Shown: positions 21,380-30,418, counted from the first letter of the stretch. The stretch is 64,000 bases of DNA from Pseudomonas sp. MWU15-20650 (GCF_023242475.1 NZ_JALJFG010000029.1:18839-82838); one strand, 5' to 3'. Notes: generated by a model not told the origin, from the letters alone. Numbers and translations: made by a program.

Positions 21380-24300
21380 GACTCAACCGGCTCCAGGCTT
21401 TGCGGCTCTTTGCGCCAGCGACGGCCGAGGCGATCGAAGTACAGGTAGATCACAGGCGTGGTGAACAGGGTCAATACCTGGCTCACCAACAAGCCCCCCA
21501 CCATCACCAAGCCCAGGGGCTGACGCAGTTCGGCGCCGGAACCGGTGGCCAACATCAACGGCACCGCACCGAACAGCGCCGCCAGGGTGGTCATCAGGAT
21601 CGGCCGGAAGCGCAACAGTGCCGCCTGGTAAATCGCGGTCTGCGGGTCCAGGCCCTGGTTGCGTTCGGCGTCGAGGGCGAAGTCGATCATCATGATCGCG
21701 TTCTTTTTCACGATACCGATCAACAGAATGATGCCAATGATCGCGATCATCCCCAGGTCATTGCCACTGATCAGCAAGGCGAGCAAGGCCCCCACCGCCG
21801 CCGAAGGCAAGGTCGAGAGGATGGTGATCGGGTGGATATAGCTCTCGTAGAGCACGCCGAGCACGATATACATGGTCACCACCGCCGCCAGGATCAGCAG
21901 CAGCGTACTCGAAAGCGACGCTTCGAACGCCTGGGCCGCCCCCTGGAACTGGGTTTGCACACCCACGGGCATGCCGATGTCTTTCTGGGCCTGGTTGATC
22001 AGCTCCACACCTTTACCCAGCGCAACGCCGGGGGCCAGGTTGAACGACATCATCACCGCCGGGAACTGGCCGATGTGGGCAATCGCCAATTGCGCCTGGC
22101 GCTGCTCCACATGGGCCAGGCTCGACAACCGCACTTGGCCGCCGTCGGTGGTCTTCACATGGATCTGGTTGAGGGCCGCCGGGCCGAGGGTTTCTCCCGA
22201 CTGCGCCTGCAATACCACGCGGTACTGGCTGGCCTGGGTGTAGATGGTGGAAATCTGCCGCTGGCCGAAGGCGTCATACAGTGCGTCGGTGATGGTCGAC
22301 ACACTCACACCCAGGCGCGAGGCCGCATCGCGGTCGATGACCAGGAACACCTGCAAGCCCTTGTCCTGCAAGTCGCTGGCAACATCGGTGAGTTCCGGCA
22401 ACTGGCTGAGGGCATGCACCAGCTTATCGCTCCACAGTGCCAGCAGGTCGGCGTCCGGCGAGGACATGCTGAACTGGTACTGGGTGCGGCTCACGCGGTC
22501 TTCGATGGTGAGGTCCTGAACCGGCTGCATGAACAGGCGGATGCCCACCAGCTTGTCGATTTCGGGCTGCAACCGGGTAATCACCTGGGCCGCGCTCAAG
22601 TCACGCTGGCCATGGGCCTTGAGGTTGATCAGCAAGCGGCCACTGTTGAGCGTGGCGTTATCGCCGTCCACGCCAATATACGAAGACAGGCTTTCAACTG
22701 CCGGATCCGCCAGGATGATCTTTGCCAGTTCCTGCTGGCGTTGGCTCATCGCGGCAAAGGAAATCGATTGCGGCGCCTCGGAAATCCCCTGGATCACCCC
22801 GGTGTCCTGCACCGGGAAAAAGCCCTTGGGCACCACCAGGTACAACACCACGGTCAGCCCCAAGGTGGCGATCGCCACCAGCAGGGTCAGCGGCTGGTGC
22901 CTGAGCACCCACTGCAACTTGCGGCCGTAGGCTTCGATCAGCCAATCGATCCAGGCGCCGCTGGCCTTGTAGAAACGGCCCTGCTCTTCTTCCTTGGGTT
23001 CACGCTTGAGCAGGCGCGCGCACATCATCGGCGTGAGGGTCAGGGACACGACCAGGGAAATCAGGATCGCCACCGCCAAGGTGATGGCGAATTCGCGGAA
23101 CAGCCGCCCGACCACATCGGCCATGAACAGCAGCGGGATCAATACCGCGATCAGCGACAGGGTCAGGGACACCAGGGTAAAACCAATCTGCTTGGCGCCC
23201 TTGAGCGCTGCGGCCAGCGGCGTCTCGCCCTCCTCGATGTAGCGGGAGATGTTCTCCAGCATCACGATGGCATCGTCGACCACGAACCCGGTAGCGATCG
23301 TCAGCGCCATCAGGGTCAGGTTGTTGATGGAGAAGCCTGCCAGGTACATCACGCCAAAGGTGCCCACCAACGACAGCGGTACGGCGATCGACGGAATGAT
23401 CGTCGCGCTGAAACGGCGCAGGAACAGGAAGGTCACCATCACCACCAGGGCGATGGCGATCAGCAATTCATGCTGCACATCCCGCACCGAGGCGCGGATG
23501 GTCTGGGTGCGATCAGTGAGTACCGTCACGTCGAGACCGGCCGGCAAGTTGTCGGTGATGCTCGGCAGCAAGGCTTTGATGCGGTCCACCACCTCAATCA
23601 CGTTGGCGCCCGGCTGGCGCTGGATATTCAACAGCACGGCCTGGTTTTCATTGGCCCAGGCGGCGAGGCGTTCGTTTTCGGCGCCGTCGACGATCTGTGC
23701 CACGTCCTTGAGGCGCAGCGGTGCGCCATTCTTGTAGGCCAGGATCAGCTCGGCGTATTGCTGGGGCGAGACCAACTGGTCGTTGGCATCGAGCATCGAC
23801 ACCCGGGTCGGGCCGTCGAAGTTGCCCTTGGGCTGGTTGACGTTGGACGCGGCGATCAGGGTGCGCACGTCCGAAAGGTTCAAGCCGTTGGCCGCCAGGG
23901 CCTCGGGGTTGACCTTGATACGCACGGCCTGGCGCTGGCCACCGGCAATGCTGACCATGCCGACGCCGCTGATCTGGGCGATTTTCTGTGCCATGCGCGT
24001 ATCGACCAGGTCATTGAGCTTGGGCAACAGCATGGTCTTGGAGGTAATCGCCAGGGTCAGCACCGGGGTATCTGCCGGGTTGACCTTGTTGTACACCGGT
24101 GGCGCCGGCAAATCCTTGGGCAGCAGGTTGGTGGCCGCGTTGATCGCCGCCTGCACTTGCTGCTCGGCGACATCCATATTGATGTCGAGGTTGAAACGCA
24201 GGGTCAGCACCGACGCGCCGCCCGAGCTGGTGGAGGCCATCTGGGTCAGACCAGGCATTTGCCCGAACTGACGTTCAAGCGGCGCGGTGACGGCACTGGT

Positions 24301-24477
24301 CATCACGTCCGGGCTGGCGCCGGGGTACAGGGTCATTACTCGAATGGTCGGGTAATCCACCTGGGGCAAGGCCGAGACCGGCAACAGCCGGTAGGCAATG
24401 ATGCCGGCCAAGACAATGGCCAGCATGCTCAGCGTGGTGGCAACCGGGCGAAGGATAAACAGGCGCGACAGGTTCAT
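21376..24477 (-). CDS. muxB: RND efflux permease MuxB (MdtB-like)
   Basis: A 1033-residue RND transporter, paralogous to MuxC. It begins MNLSRLFILRPVATTLSM, and the helix 4 motif GFVVDDAIVMLENISRYIEEG contains the paired Asp residues of the proton pathway. Later landmarks include LLKREPKEEEQGRFYKASGA between the halves and KKNAIMMIDFALDAER in helix 10. By analogy with MdtBC it should assemble with MuxC into a mixed trimer supplied by the adaptor MuxA. It overlaps muxA and muxC by 4 bp each. Confidence 0.94.
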   Translation of the reverse strand: MNLSRLFILRPVATTLSMLAIVLAGIIAYRLLPVSALPQVDYPTIRVMTLYPGASPDVMTSAVTAPLERQFGQMPGLTQMASTSSGGASVLTLRFNLDINMDVAEQQVQAAINAATNLLPKDLPAPPVYNKVNPADTPVLTLAITSKTMLLPKLNDLVDTRMAQKIAQISGVGMVSIAGGQRQAVRIKVNPEALAANGLNLSDVRTLIAASNVNQPKGNFDGPTRVSMLDANDQLVSPQQYAELILAYKNGAPLRLKDVAQIVDGAENERLAAWANENQAVLLNIQRQPGANVIEVVDRIKALLPSITDNLPAGLDVTVLTDRTQTIRASVRDVQHELLIAIALVVMVTFLFLRRFSATIIPSIAVPLSLVGTFGVMYLAGFSINNLTLMALTIATGFVVDDAIVMLENISRYIEEGETPLAAALKGAKQIGFTLVSLTLSLIAVLIPLLFMADVVGRLFREFAITLAVAILISLVVSLTLTPMMCARLLKREPKEEEQGRFYKASGAWIDWLIEAYGRKLQWVLRHQPLTLLVAIATLGLTVVLYLVVPKGFFPVQDTGVIQGISEAPQSISFAAMSQRQQELAKIILADPAVESLSSYIGVDGDNATLNSGRLLINLKAHGQRDLSAAQVITRLQPEIDKLVGIRLFMQPVQDLTIEDRVSRTQYQFSMSSPDADLLALWSDKLVHALSQLPELTDVASDLQDKGLQVFLVIDRDAASRLGVSVSTITDALYDAFGQRQISTIYTQASQYRVVLQAQSGETLGPAALNQIHVKTTDGGQVRLSSLAHVEQRQAQLAIAHIGQFPAVMMSFNLAPGVALGKGVELINQAQKDIGMPVGVQTQFQGAAQAFEASLSSTLLLILAAVVTMYIVLGVLYESYIHPITILSTLPSAAVGALLALLISGNDLGMIAIIGIILLIGIVKKNAIMMIDFALDAERNQGLDPQTAIYQAALLRFRPILMTTLAALFGAVPLMLATGSGAELRQPLGLVMVGGLLVSQVLTLFTTPVIYLYFDRLGRRWRKEPQSLEPVES

Positions 24478-25781
24478 GCGCCGTCCTTATGCGCCTTGCC
24501 GCCTTCAGCCGGGCCTTGCTGAGTCTTGGCCGCGGGTTGGCCTTGCAGGTGCTCGGTCGGGGTGGTCGGGACTTCGCTGCTGCTGTTGACCACTTCGATC
24601 TCGCTGCCGTCCTTGAGGCGGTCGGTGCCCTCCATCACCACGCGATCGCCGGCAACCAGCCCTTCCTTGATCACGGTGTTGTCGCCATCGGAGTCGCCGA
24701 TGACCAAGGGCTGCATCTTGACCTTCTTGTCGCCGTCGAGCTTGTAGACGAAGGTGCCGTTATTGCCGAACTGGATGGCGGCAGACGGCGCCAGTACCAC
24801 GTTGTGCAGGGTGTCGGCCAGCAAGTGCACATTGACGAACTGGTTGGGGAACAGCGCCTGGTCCTTGTTATCGAAACGCCCCTTGAACTTCAGGGTGCCG
24901 GTGGTGACGTCGATCTGGTTGTCCAGGCTCTGCAGCACGCCGACCGCCTGCTGCTTCACATCGCCACGGTCCCAGGCCTCGACCGGTAGTTTGTTGCCGG
25001 CGTGATAACGGGTCAGTACGGTGTCGAGGGTGTTTTCCGGCAGGGTGAAAACCACGCTGATCGGCTGGGTCTGGGTGATCACCGCGAGGAACGTGGTGTC
25101 ATTGGCCGCCACCAGGTTGCCCACATCCACCTGGCGCAAGCCGACGCGGCCGCTGATCGGCGCACGGATCTTGGTGAATTCGAGGTTGAGCTTGGCGTCG
25201 TCCACGGCGCCCTGGTTGGTCTTGACCGTGCCCTGGTACTGCATGACCAGCGCTTCGGCGGTGTCCAGGGTTTGCTTGGCAATACTGTCCTGGGCATACA
25301 GGTCACGATAACGCTGCACGTCAACCTGGGCGTTTTTCAACTGGGCCTGGTTCTGCAGCAGCGTGCCCTGGGCCTGGAGCAAGGCGTTCTGGTAGCTGCG
25401 TGGGTCGATTTCCGCCAGCAGGTCACCGGCCTTGACCATCTGCCCCTCTTCAAAGGCGATCTTCACCAGTTCGCCGCCCACCCGGCTGCGTACATTGATG
25501 GTATTGAGCGCGGTGACCGTGCCCAACGCCTTGTAGTACACCGGGAACTCACCCAACACCGCCGGCGCCACGCGCACCGGGATGGGGCCGGTGGAACCCC
25601 CAAAGCCTGGGCGCATCATCCCCGACTTACCGGTACGCTCGGCGGGTTTCTTCGCAGTCGCTTCCTTGTGGCTGCCGGGCCAGAATTTCCAGCACAGGCC
25701 GGCGATAACCAGCAGCACAAACAGGCCAAACAGCCAGCGGCGGGAGTTGCGGGGGGTGGATTGCATGGAGTGATCAACCAT
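24474..25781 (-). CDS. muxA: Periplasmic adaptor MuxA of the MuxABC-OpmB pump
   Basis: A 435-residue membrane fusion protein. One N-terminal membrane anchor (about 18-35, LFGLFVLLVIAGLCWKFW) precedes a barrel-sandwich hybrid and alpha-hairpin (about 85-225, with EEGQMVKAGDLLAEIDPR) and the beta-barrel/MP domains. The C-terminal tail is polar and Lys/Gln/Pro-rich. It bridges MuxBC to OpmB in the periplasm. The ATG at 25781 has AAGAAG upstream; an internal ATG at 25766 lacks a site. It is the first gene of the operon. The upstream 150 bp contain no motif I can name, and the tpx terminator insulates the operon. Confidence 0.93.
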   Translation of the reverse strand: MVDHSMQSTPRNSRRWLFGLFVLLVIAGLCWKFWPGSHKEATAKKPAERTGKSGMMRPGFGGSTGPIPVRVAPAVLGEFPVYYKALGTVTALNTINVRSRVGGELVKIAFEEGQMVKAGDLLAEIDPRSYQNALLQAQGTLLQNQAQLKNAQVDVQRYRDLYAQDSIAKQTLDTAEALVMQYQGTVKTNQGAVDDAKLNLEFTKIRAPISGRVGLRQVDVGNLVAANDTTFLAVITQTQPISVVFTLPENTLDTVLTRYHAGNKLPVEAWDRGDVKQQAVGVLQSLDNQIDVTTGTLKFKGRFDNKDQALFPNQFVNVHLLADTLHNVVLAPSAAIQFGNNGTFVYKLDGDKKVKMQPLVIGDSDGDNTVIKEGLVAGDRVVMEGTDRLKDGSEIEVVNSSSEVPTTPTEHLQGQPAAKTQQGPAEGGKAHKDGA

Positions 25782-25929
25782 TGGGCGCGAGCGCTTCTTC
25801 TTTGGGAGGCTGAAAGATAAGCACTGGGGCGATTTAAGAAAAGCGCCTTTACCGGCTATTTACCTTGGACTTACAACTTTTAACTTCTGGCCTTAGTCCG
25901 TTCGCTATTTCGCTAAGCTGCTGACGCTC

Positions 25930-25960
25930 AAATAAAAACGGCCTGGACTAGGCCAGGCCG
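25930..25960 (-). terminator. Rho-independent terminator of tpx
   Basis: CGGCCTGG (25939-25946) and CCAGGCCG (25953-25960) form a perfect 8-bp stem with a 6-base loop. Reading the minus strand, TTTTTATTT follows the stem directly. It lies about 50 bp after the tpx stop and separates tpx from the co-directional mux operon. Confidence 0.88.
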
Positions 25961-26012
25961 CAATCATGCATCACGCGTGTTACTGCCAAACGACAGTAAT
26001 GCGCAGAAACAG

Positions 26013-26513
26013 TTACTTCAAAACAGCCAGGGCCGCATCGTAGTTTGGCTCTTCAGCGATTTCCTTGACCAACTCGCTGTGCAGCACATTGTCGTTTTCG
26101 TCCAGTACCACGACAGCGCGAGCGGTCAGGCCTTTGAGCGGGCCGTCGGCGATGGAAACACCATAGTCAACGGCGAAGTCGGCGTTGCGGAAATCCGACA
26201 GGTTCTTAACGTTTTCCAGGCCTTCGGAACCACAGAAGCGCGCTTGGGCGAATGGCAGGTCGGTGGAGATGCACAGCACCACGGTGTTGGCCACATCGTT
26301 GGCCTGGGCATTGAACTTGCGCACGGAAGTGGCGCAGGTTGGGGTATCAACGCTTGGGAAGATGTTCAGCACTTTGCGCTTGCCGGCAAAGGTGGCCAGG
26401 GTGGCGTCGGACAGGTCGCCGGCGGTCAGGGTGAAATCTGCGGCTTTGGCGCCGACTTTCGGCAGTTCGCCTTCAACCTGGACCGGGTTGCCTTTGAGGG
26501 TGACTTGAGCCAT
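26013..26513 (-). CDS. tpx: Thiol peroxidase Tpx
   Basis: A 166-residue atypical 2-Cys peroxiredoxin. The peroxidatic Cys60 is in FPSVDTPTCATSVRKF and the resolving Cys94 is in ARFCGSEG, 34 residues later as expected for Tpx; a third Cys (81) precedes STDLPFAQ. It reduces hydrogen peroxide and alkyl peroxides using thioredoxin. The length is normal. It is transcribed alone, with its own terminator, divergent from the glycosyltransferase gene. Confidence 0.97.
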   Translation of the reverse strand: MAQVTLKGNPVQVEGELPKVGAKAADFTLTAGDLSDATLATFAGKRKVLNIFPSVDTPTCATSVRKFNAQANDVANTVVLCISTDLPFAQARFCGSEGLENVKNLSDFRNADFAVDYGVSIADGPLKGLTARAVVVLDENDNVLHSELVKEIAEEPNYDAALAVLK

Positions 26514-26605
26514 GAACGGAATCCTTATGCTGGTTTTTGGTTAAACGAATTCGAGAGGCCGAAGTTAACCACAAAGTGCCGATGCTACCTACCGCCAGAC
26601 ACAAA

Positions 26606-26633
26606 TTGTCATGTCGCCAGGTTGTGGTTTAAT
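26606..26633 (+). promoter_or_regulatory. Candidate sigma-70 promoter of the glycosyltransferase gene
   Basis: TTGTCA (26606-26611) and TTTAAT (26628-26633) are 16 bases apart and lie 40 bp ahead of the ATG at 26673. This is a motif match only. Confidence 0.35.
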
Positions 26634-26672
26634 TGCGCGCTTTTCGCCTGCCCTTCAAGGAAACCGTCGTCG

Positions 26673-27962
26673 ATGAATCAGCCTGCCACCAAAGTTCTGG
26701 TCATTGGTTACGTCTGGCCAGAGCCCCGCTCCTCGGCCGCGGGCGGGCATATGATGCAGATCCTTGAGAGTTTTCTTACGCAAGGTTGGGACATTACCTT
26801 CAGCAGCCCAGCGACCATCGGCGAACACAAGGCCGACTTGCCCGCACTCGGCATCGCCGAACGCGCCATTGAACTGAATAACAGCAGCTTCGACGACTTT
26901 ATCCGCGAACTGGCCCCGGATATCGTGCTGTTCGACCGTTTCATGATGGAAGAGCAATTCGGCTGGCGTGTCGAAAAATGCTGCCCCGACGCCCTGCGCG
27001 TACTGGAGACCTCCGACCTGCAAAGCCTGCGGGACGCGCGCCATCAGCGTTTCAAGGAGCAGGTGAAAGCCAGCCCCGACAGCGACGACTTCAGCGCGCT
27101 GTTCGCGCCAGCGCTGGAGGACGAGTTCCAGCGCATGGCCGACACCGACCTGGCCAAACGCGAAATTGCCGCGATTTACCGCTGTGACATCAGCCTGATG
27201 ATCTCCGACGTGGAAATCCGCCTGCTCACCGAGCACTTCAAGGTCCCCGCCGCCCTGCTCCACTGGTGCCCGCTGATGCTAGAGCCGCCCACCGCTGCCT
27301 TTGCGCCCTTTGAAGACCGCGCGCACTTCCTCAGTATCGGCAACTTCCGTCATGCGCCCAATTGGGATGCGGTGCTGTGGATGAAGAACAGCCTGTGGCC
27401 GCTGATCCGCCAGCAATTACCAGGGGCCCAGTTGCATATCTACGGCGCCTACACCCCGCCAAAAGCGACTGCCCTGCACAACCCGGCGCAGGGTTTTCAT
27501 GTGATGAACTGGGCCGAAGATGCCCTGCAAGTGATGACGGCCGCGCGCATCTGCCTGGCACCGTTGCGCTTCGGTGCAGGGATCAAGGGTAAGTTGGCGG
27601 ATGCAATGTTATGCGGCACACCGAATATCACCACGCCCATCGGTGCCGAAGCCATGGGGGACGACCAGCCGTGGCCGGGTGTAATCGAACAGGATGCTGC
27701 GGCCCTGGCCCGCGCCGCCGTGAGCCTCTACCAGGACCGCGTGCGTTGGACCCAGGCCCAGGAAGACGGCCGCCAGCTCCTGGCCCGGCGCTATGACCAG
27801 CGCCACCACGGACTCGCGTTGGTGGAATGCCTGCAACAGTGCCGCCGCCATCTCGCCGCCCATCGCCGGGACAACTTCACCGGCAGCATGCTGCGTCACC
27901 ACGCCCATAAAAGTACGCAGTACATGTCCCAGTGGATCGAGGCGAAAAACCGCAACCTTTAG
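26673..27962 (+). CDS. Glycosyltransferase, GT4-like (GT-B fold)
   Basis: A 429-residue cytoplasmic protein. The N-terminal half begins VLVIGYVWPEPRSSAAGGHM, typical of an acceptor-binding GT-B domain. The C-terminal half contains FLSIGNFRHAPNWDAVLWM and LAPLRFGAGIKGKLADAMLC, followed by GTPNITTPIGAEAM, the nucleotide-sugar binding pattern of GT4-type enzymes. Donor and acceptor are unknown. The frame is open 690 bp upstream, but that part lies over tpx on the other strand; the ATG at 26673 is where homology-like sequence starts. The gene stands alone, without polysaccharide or LPS genes nearby. Confidence 0.85.
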   Translation: MNQPATKVLVIGYVWPEPRSSAAGGHMMQILESFLTQGWDITFSSPATIGEHKADLPALGIAERAIELNNSSFDDFIRELAPDIVLFDRFMMEEQFGWRVEKCCPDALRVLETSDLQSLRDARHQRFKEQVKASPDSDDFSALFAPALEDEFQRMADTDLAKREIAAIYRCDISLMISDVEIRLLTEHFKVPAALLHWCPLMLEPPTAAFAPFEDRAHFLSIGNFRHAPNWDAVLWMKNSLWPLIRQQLPGAQLHIYGAYTPPKATALHNPAQGFHVMNWAEDALQVMTAARICLAPLRFGAGIKGKLADAMLCGTPNITTPIGAEAMGDDQPWPGVIEQDAAALARAAVSLYQDRVRWTQAQEDGRQLLARRYDQRHHGLALVECLQQCRRHLAAHRRDNFTGSMLRHHAHKSTQYMSQWIEAKNRNL

Positions 27963-28048
27963 GGAATCGAGCAGCGTAAAGAACATGAAAATCGTGATTC
28001 AGACTTGCCGTCGCTGCGCGGCAAGCTGAGATCGGGCCTCCCTGAACC

Positions 28049-28561
28049 TCAATGCTGCCAAACGTACCTCACCTCATCCAGAGACACCCCGCCACGGACG
28101 AGCGTGCGACGGCTGCCAGGCTCTTCCCTCCCGCCGAGGCCCAGATAGAAGCGCACAGCTCTTTCGTTTTCAGCTAAAACCCACAAGGTAATCGCCTTGT
28201 AACCTTGATCAACCAAACGCTTCAAACCTGACGCCCACAATTGGGCGCCTATACCCTTGCTCCAGTATTCAGCCAAAACGTAGATAGCCATGACCTCTCC
28301 TGATTCTGCTTCAGGCTTATCTTCATCACGGCAAGGGCCAACTGAAATCCAACCAATCACCTTTGCATCCACCTCTGCGACTAAAACGTCAGACTCTTTG
28401 CTTTCAATCGCATGAGCCCAATAAGCTTCACGTTTGGGTAATGTCGCGGTCAGCGAGGCAAGAAACTCAGCCGGCATCAGCGTGAGATACGCTTGCTGCC
28501 AGCTGCGGACATGAACGTTGGCGATGCTCTTGGCATCCTTGGGTAGCGCATCACGAATCAT
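28049..28561 (-). CDS. GNAT family N-acetyltransferase
   Basis: A 170-residue single-domain GNAT protein starting MIRDALPKDAKSIANVHVRSW. The acetyl-CoA binding region is at VMAIYVLAEYWSKGIGAQLW (a variant Q/RxxGxG/A motif) and the last strand region ALTLWVLAENERAVRFYLGLGG is conserved. It transfers acetyl groups from acetyl-CoA to an amine on an unknown substrate. The start is uncertain: ATG 28576 would add five residues (MQVLL), while 28561 has CAGG 9 bases ahead. GC is visibly lower than in neighbouring genes, suggesting a more recent arrival. Confidence 0.85.
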   Translation of the reverse strand: MIRDALPKDAKSIANVHVRSWQQAYLTLMPAEFLASLTATLPKREAYWAHAIESKESDVLVAEVDAKVIGWISVGPCRDEDKPEAESGEVMAIYVLAEYWSKGIGAQLWASGLKRLVDQGYKAITLWVLAENERAVRFYLGLGGREEPGSRRTLVRGGVSLDEVRYVWQH

Positions 28562-28739
28562 CAACAAAACCTGCATGGGTGATCGTTTTCAAATACCACG
28601 TGCTCTGCACGCGTCACCTTAACGACTGAATATGACGATACCCTTTCGCAACCGATACATCCTTCGACGCTTGCCGCTGGCAGGGCCGCGCGCAAGGAGG
28701 CATTATCCTACGCAGCAACCACAATAAAGCGACGGCAGC

Positions 28740-29645
28740 ATGACCCGAGCAACGCGCATCACCGACCCTTCCTACGAGTTGATGGACGATCACAACGGCC
28801 TGTCCATCATCTATCGCCAGCACGGCTTCCCTTGCCCGCTGGTACGCTGGCATTTCCACAAGGAATACGAGTTGCACCTGATCGTCGCCAGCTCCGGCAA
28901 GGTGTTTATCGGCGACTACATCGGCAACTTCTATCCCGAAAGCCTGTTCCTCACCGGCCCCAACCTGCCTCACAACTGGATCAGCCAGGTGGAGGAAGAC
29001 GAGGTGGTGCCCAAGCGTGACATGTTGGTGAATTTCACCGATGAACTGTTCGAACATGGCAGCCACATCTTCGCCGAACTCAAGAGCCTGGCGCCGTTGC
29101 TTGAGCGTGCGCAGTACGGCATCGAATTCCGCTGCAAAAAAACCATCGCCCAAGCCGTGACCCTGATGCAACGCATCGAGGACGCCCAGGGCATGGCGCG
29201 CCTGGGGCACTTCTTTATCTTGCTGGACGTATTGAGCGCCTGTGAGGACTACCAACTGCTCTCCGGCGTCACCACGCCGCAGCAAGCCGACGAACACAGC
29301 ATCGACCGCACCAACCGTGCGGTGGACTACATCTTTGCCCACTACGCGCGCGAGTTGTCGCTGGAAGAAGTAGCCGAATACCTGGGGATGAAGCCGACGT
29401 ACTTCTCCCGTGTGTTCAAGCAGGCTACCGGGAGGACTTTTATTGAATTCGTCAATCGGCTGCGGATCAGCAAGTCCTGCGAACTGCTGGCCGATGGCGA
29501 CAAGGCCGTGACCGATGTGTGCTTTGAGTCGGGGTTCAATAACATTTCCAACTTCAATCGGCGTTTTCAGCAGCTTAAGGGTATGACGCCGTCTCACTAT
29601 CGGCGGTTGGCGGTGCAGCGGTTGACAGAGCAGAATTTGGCTTGA
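28740..29645 (+). CDS. mtlR: AraC-type activator of the mannitol operon, MtlR
   Basis: A 301-residue regulator. Residues about 30-110 form a cupin-like sensing domain (WHFHKEYELHLIVASSGKVFIGDY), and about 195-295 the AraC/XylS double helix-turn-helix, ending FESGFNNISNFNRRFQQLKGMTPSHYRR. It is the expected upstream activator of the polyol operon that follows, as known for mtlR-mtlEFGKDYZ in P. fluorescens, responding to mannitol, sorbitol or arabitol. It is separated from mtlE by an unrelated DUF6124 gene and its structured leader. Confidence 0.9.
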   Translation: MTRATRITDPSYELMDDHNGLSIIYRQHGFPCPLVRWHFHKEYELHLIVASSGKVFIGDYIGNFYPESLFLTGPNLPHNWISQVEEDEVVPKRDMLVNFTDELFEHGSHIFAELKSLAPLLERAQYGIEFRCKKTIAQAVTLMQRIEDAQGMARLGHFFILLDVLSACEDYQLLSGVTTPQQADEHSIDRTNRAVDYIFAHYARELSLEEVAEYLGMKPTYFSRVFKQATGRTFIEFVNRLRISKSCELLADGDKAVTDVCFESGFNNISNFNRRFQQLKGMTPSHYRRLAVQRLTEQNLA

Positions 29646-29734
29646 GGTTGATCGTTCGGCGGGTGTCGGGAAACAGAAACGTCTTACAAGGTTTTGAGGT
29701 TGTCCCTAAGACACTCAATCTCTAGTCTCCGTAC

Positions 29735-29819
29735 ACCGCTGCACACGCAGCGGTCGGGCGTCGCGGCCCGGTTTAATCAGATGCAAAGTGCCATTTCCGC
29801 TTTTAGTCGGCGTTTTTTT
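29735..29819 (+). ncRNA. Structured region with possible terminator, candidate small RNA or leader segment
   Basis: Within the 325-bp stretch without a gene (29646-29970), this part has two consecutive hairpins: ACCGCTGC/GCAGCGGT (29735-29742 with 29747-29754, loop ACAC) and CGGGC/GCCCG (29755-29759 with 29766-29770). A run of seven T follows at 29813-29819 after a weak CCG/CGG stem. This could be a short terminated RNA or the first domain of the leader of the DUF6124 gene. Confidence 0.4.
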
Positions 29820-29841
29820 ATCGTCTACTGTGCGGCTTCAT

Positions 29842-29947
29842 GGTGGCTGTGCGCGGGATACCTTCGGGTATGCCGGTTTCCTGATTCCGGTCCGCGAACC
29901 TGCGTACAGCTACCACCTAATGGCGTCGCGGCGAAAGGGTGGCAGCT
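29842..29947 (+). promoter_or_regulatory. Branched RNA leader (candidate cis-regulatory element) of the DUF6124 gene
   Basis: GGTGG plus CTGTGCGC (29842-29854) pairs with GCGTACAG plus CCACC (29902-29909, 29913-29917), a 13-bp stem with one G-U pair and a 3-base bulge. Inside are two branches: a UUCG-capped hairpin (ATACC 29858-29862 with GGTAT 29867-29871, extended by GG/CC) and a GGTT/AACC arm (29875-29878 with 29897-29900). A second GGTGGCAGCT (29938-29947) could pair with AGCTACCACC (29908-29917), an alternative fold that breaks the main stem. The ribosome binding site (CAGGAG) follows 10 bases later. Confidence 0.5.
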
Positions 29948-29970
29948 CCACTTAAGTCAGGAGTTTCACC

Positions 29971-30219
29971 ATGATCAAACCCACCCAAAATCCGCCAATC
30001 GATCCAGCACCCAGCGTGCTGTTCACCGTAAAAGACGGCATCTCCACCCAAGACCTGCTGGTCAACCTCAGCGAATCACTCGCCTCTGCCCACGCCCTCA
30101 CCTGCGATTTCGCCTTTGATCTCGACGGCTCGCGGCGCGAAGGCGCCCTGGGTATTGCCCAGTTGATCGAGGTGTCTCGCTTGTTGGCTGAGCGGGTACT
30201 GGCTGATATCGAGCGTTAA
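29971..30219 (+). CDS. DUF6124 (formerly DUF3077) family small protein
   Basis: An 82-residue protein with the pattern LFTVKDGISTQDLLVNLSESLASAHALTCDFAFDLDGSRREGALGIAQLIEVSRLLAERVL, which resembles a small Pseudomonas family of unknown function usually present in several copies. No signal peptide or membrane segment. The ATG has CAGGAG at good spacing. The gene interrupts mtlR and mtlE, and the long structured leader suggests post-transcriptional control. Confidence 0.8.
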   Translation: MIKPTQNPPIDPAPSVLFTVKDGISTQDLLVNLSESLASAHALTCDFAFDLDGSRREGALGIAQLIEVSRLLAERVLADIER

Positions 30220-30229
30220 ATACGGCATC

Positions 30230-30258
30230 GATCGTCCCCACGCACCACGGGGACGATC
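30230..30258 (+). terminator. Hairpin after the DUF6124 gene
   Basis: GATCGTCCCC (30230-30239) and GGGGACGATC (30249-30258) make a perfect 10-bp stem 11 bp after the stop. There is no T-run on the plus strand, so it is a probable but not classical terminator. The remaining sequence to 30418 should hold the mtlE promoter; no site could be named with confidence. Confidence 0.5.
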
Positions 30259-30418
30259 ATCGAGTGCAAAAAAGTATCAGTGAGCGTGCGCCCAAGGATT
30301 TGTCACAACCCCATTTCAAGGCTGTAATCGACGCACACTCTTCCTGACTCGTTGCAGGAAGACACAACAACAATAACCGTCCTTCTGTAGCCCCCTGGGC
30401 GCGGAAATGGAGTGCGCG

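Noticed and set aside
21400..24522. A 1040-codon open frame on the plus strand opposite muxB
   Set aside because: It is antisense to a clear RND gene; long open frames opposite high-GC genes are common, and the translation is His/Gln/Arg-rich with no domain pattern.
25977..26672. An N-terminal extension of the glycosyltransferase frame across tpx
   Set aside because: The extra 232 residues lie antisense to tpx and do not resemble a protein domain; the family start is at 26673.
29694..30119. A 141-codon frame overlapping the DUF6124 gene and its leader
   Set aside because: It crosses the structured leader and the real gene in another frame, and the translation is Arg/Pro/His-rich without homology pattern.
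30230..30258. The 10-bp hairpin as a riboswitch or operator for mtlE
   Set aside because: It sits 11 bp after the DUF6124 stop and is more simply a transcript-end hairpin.
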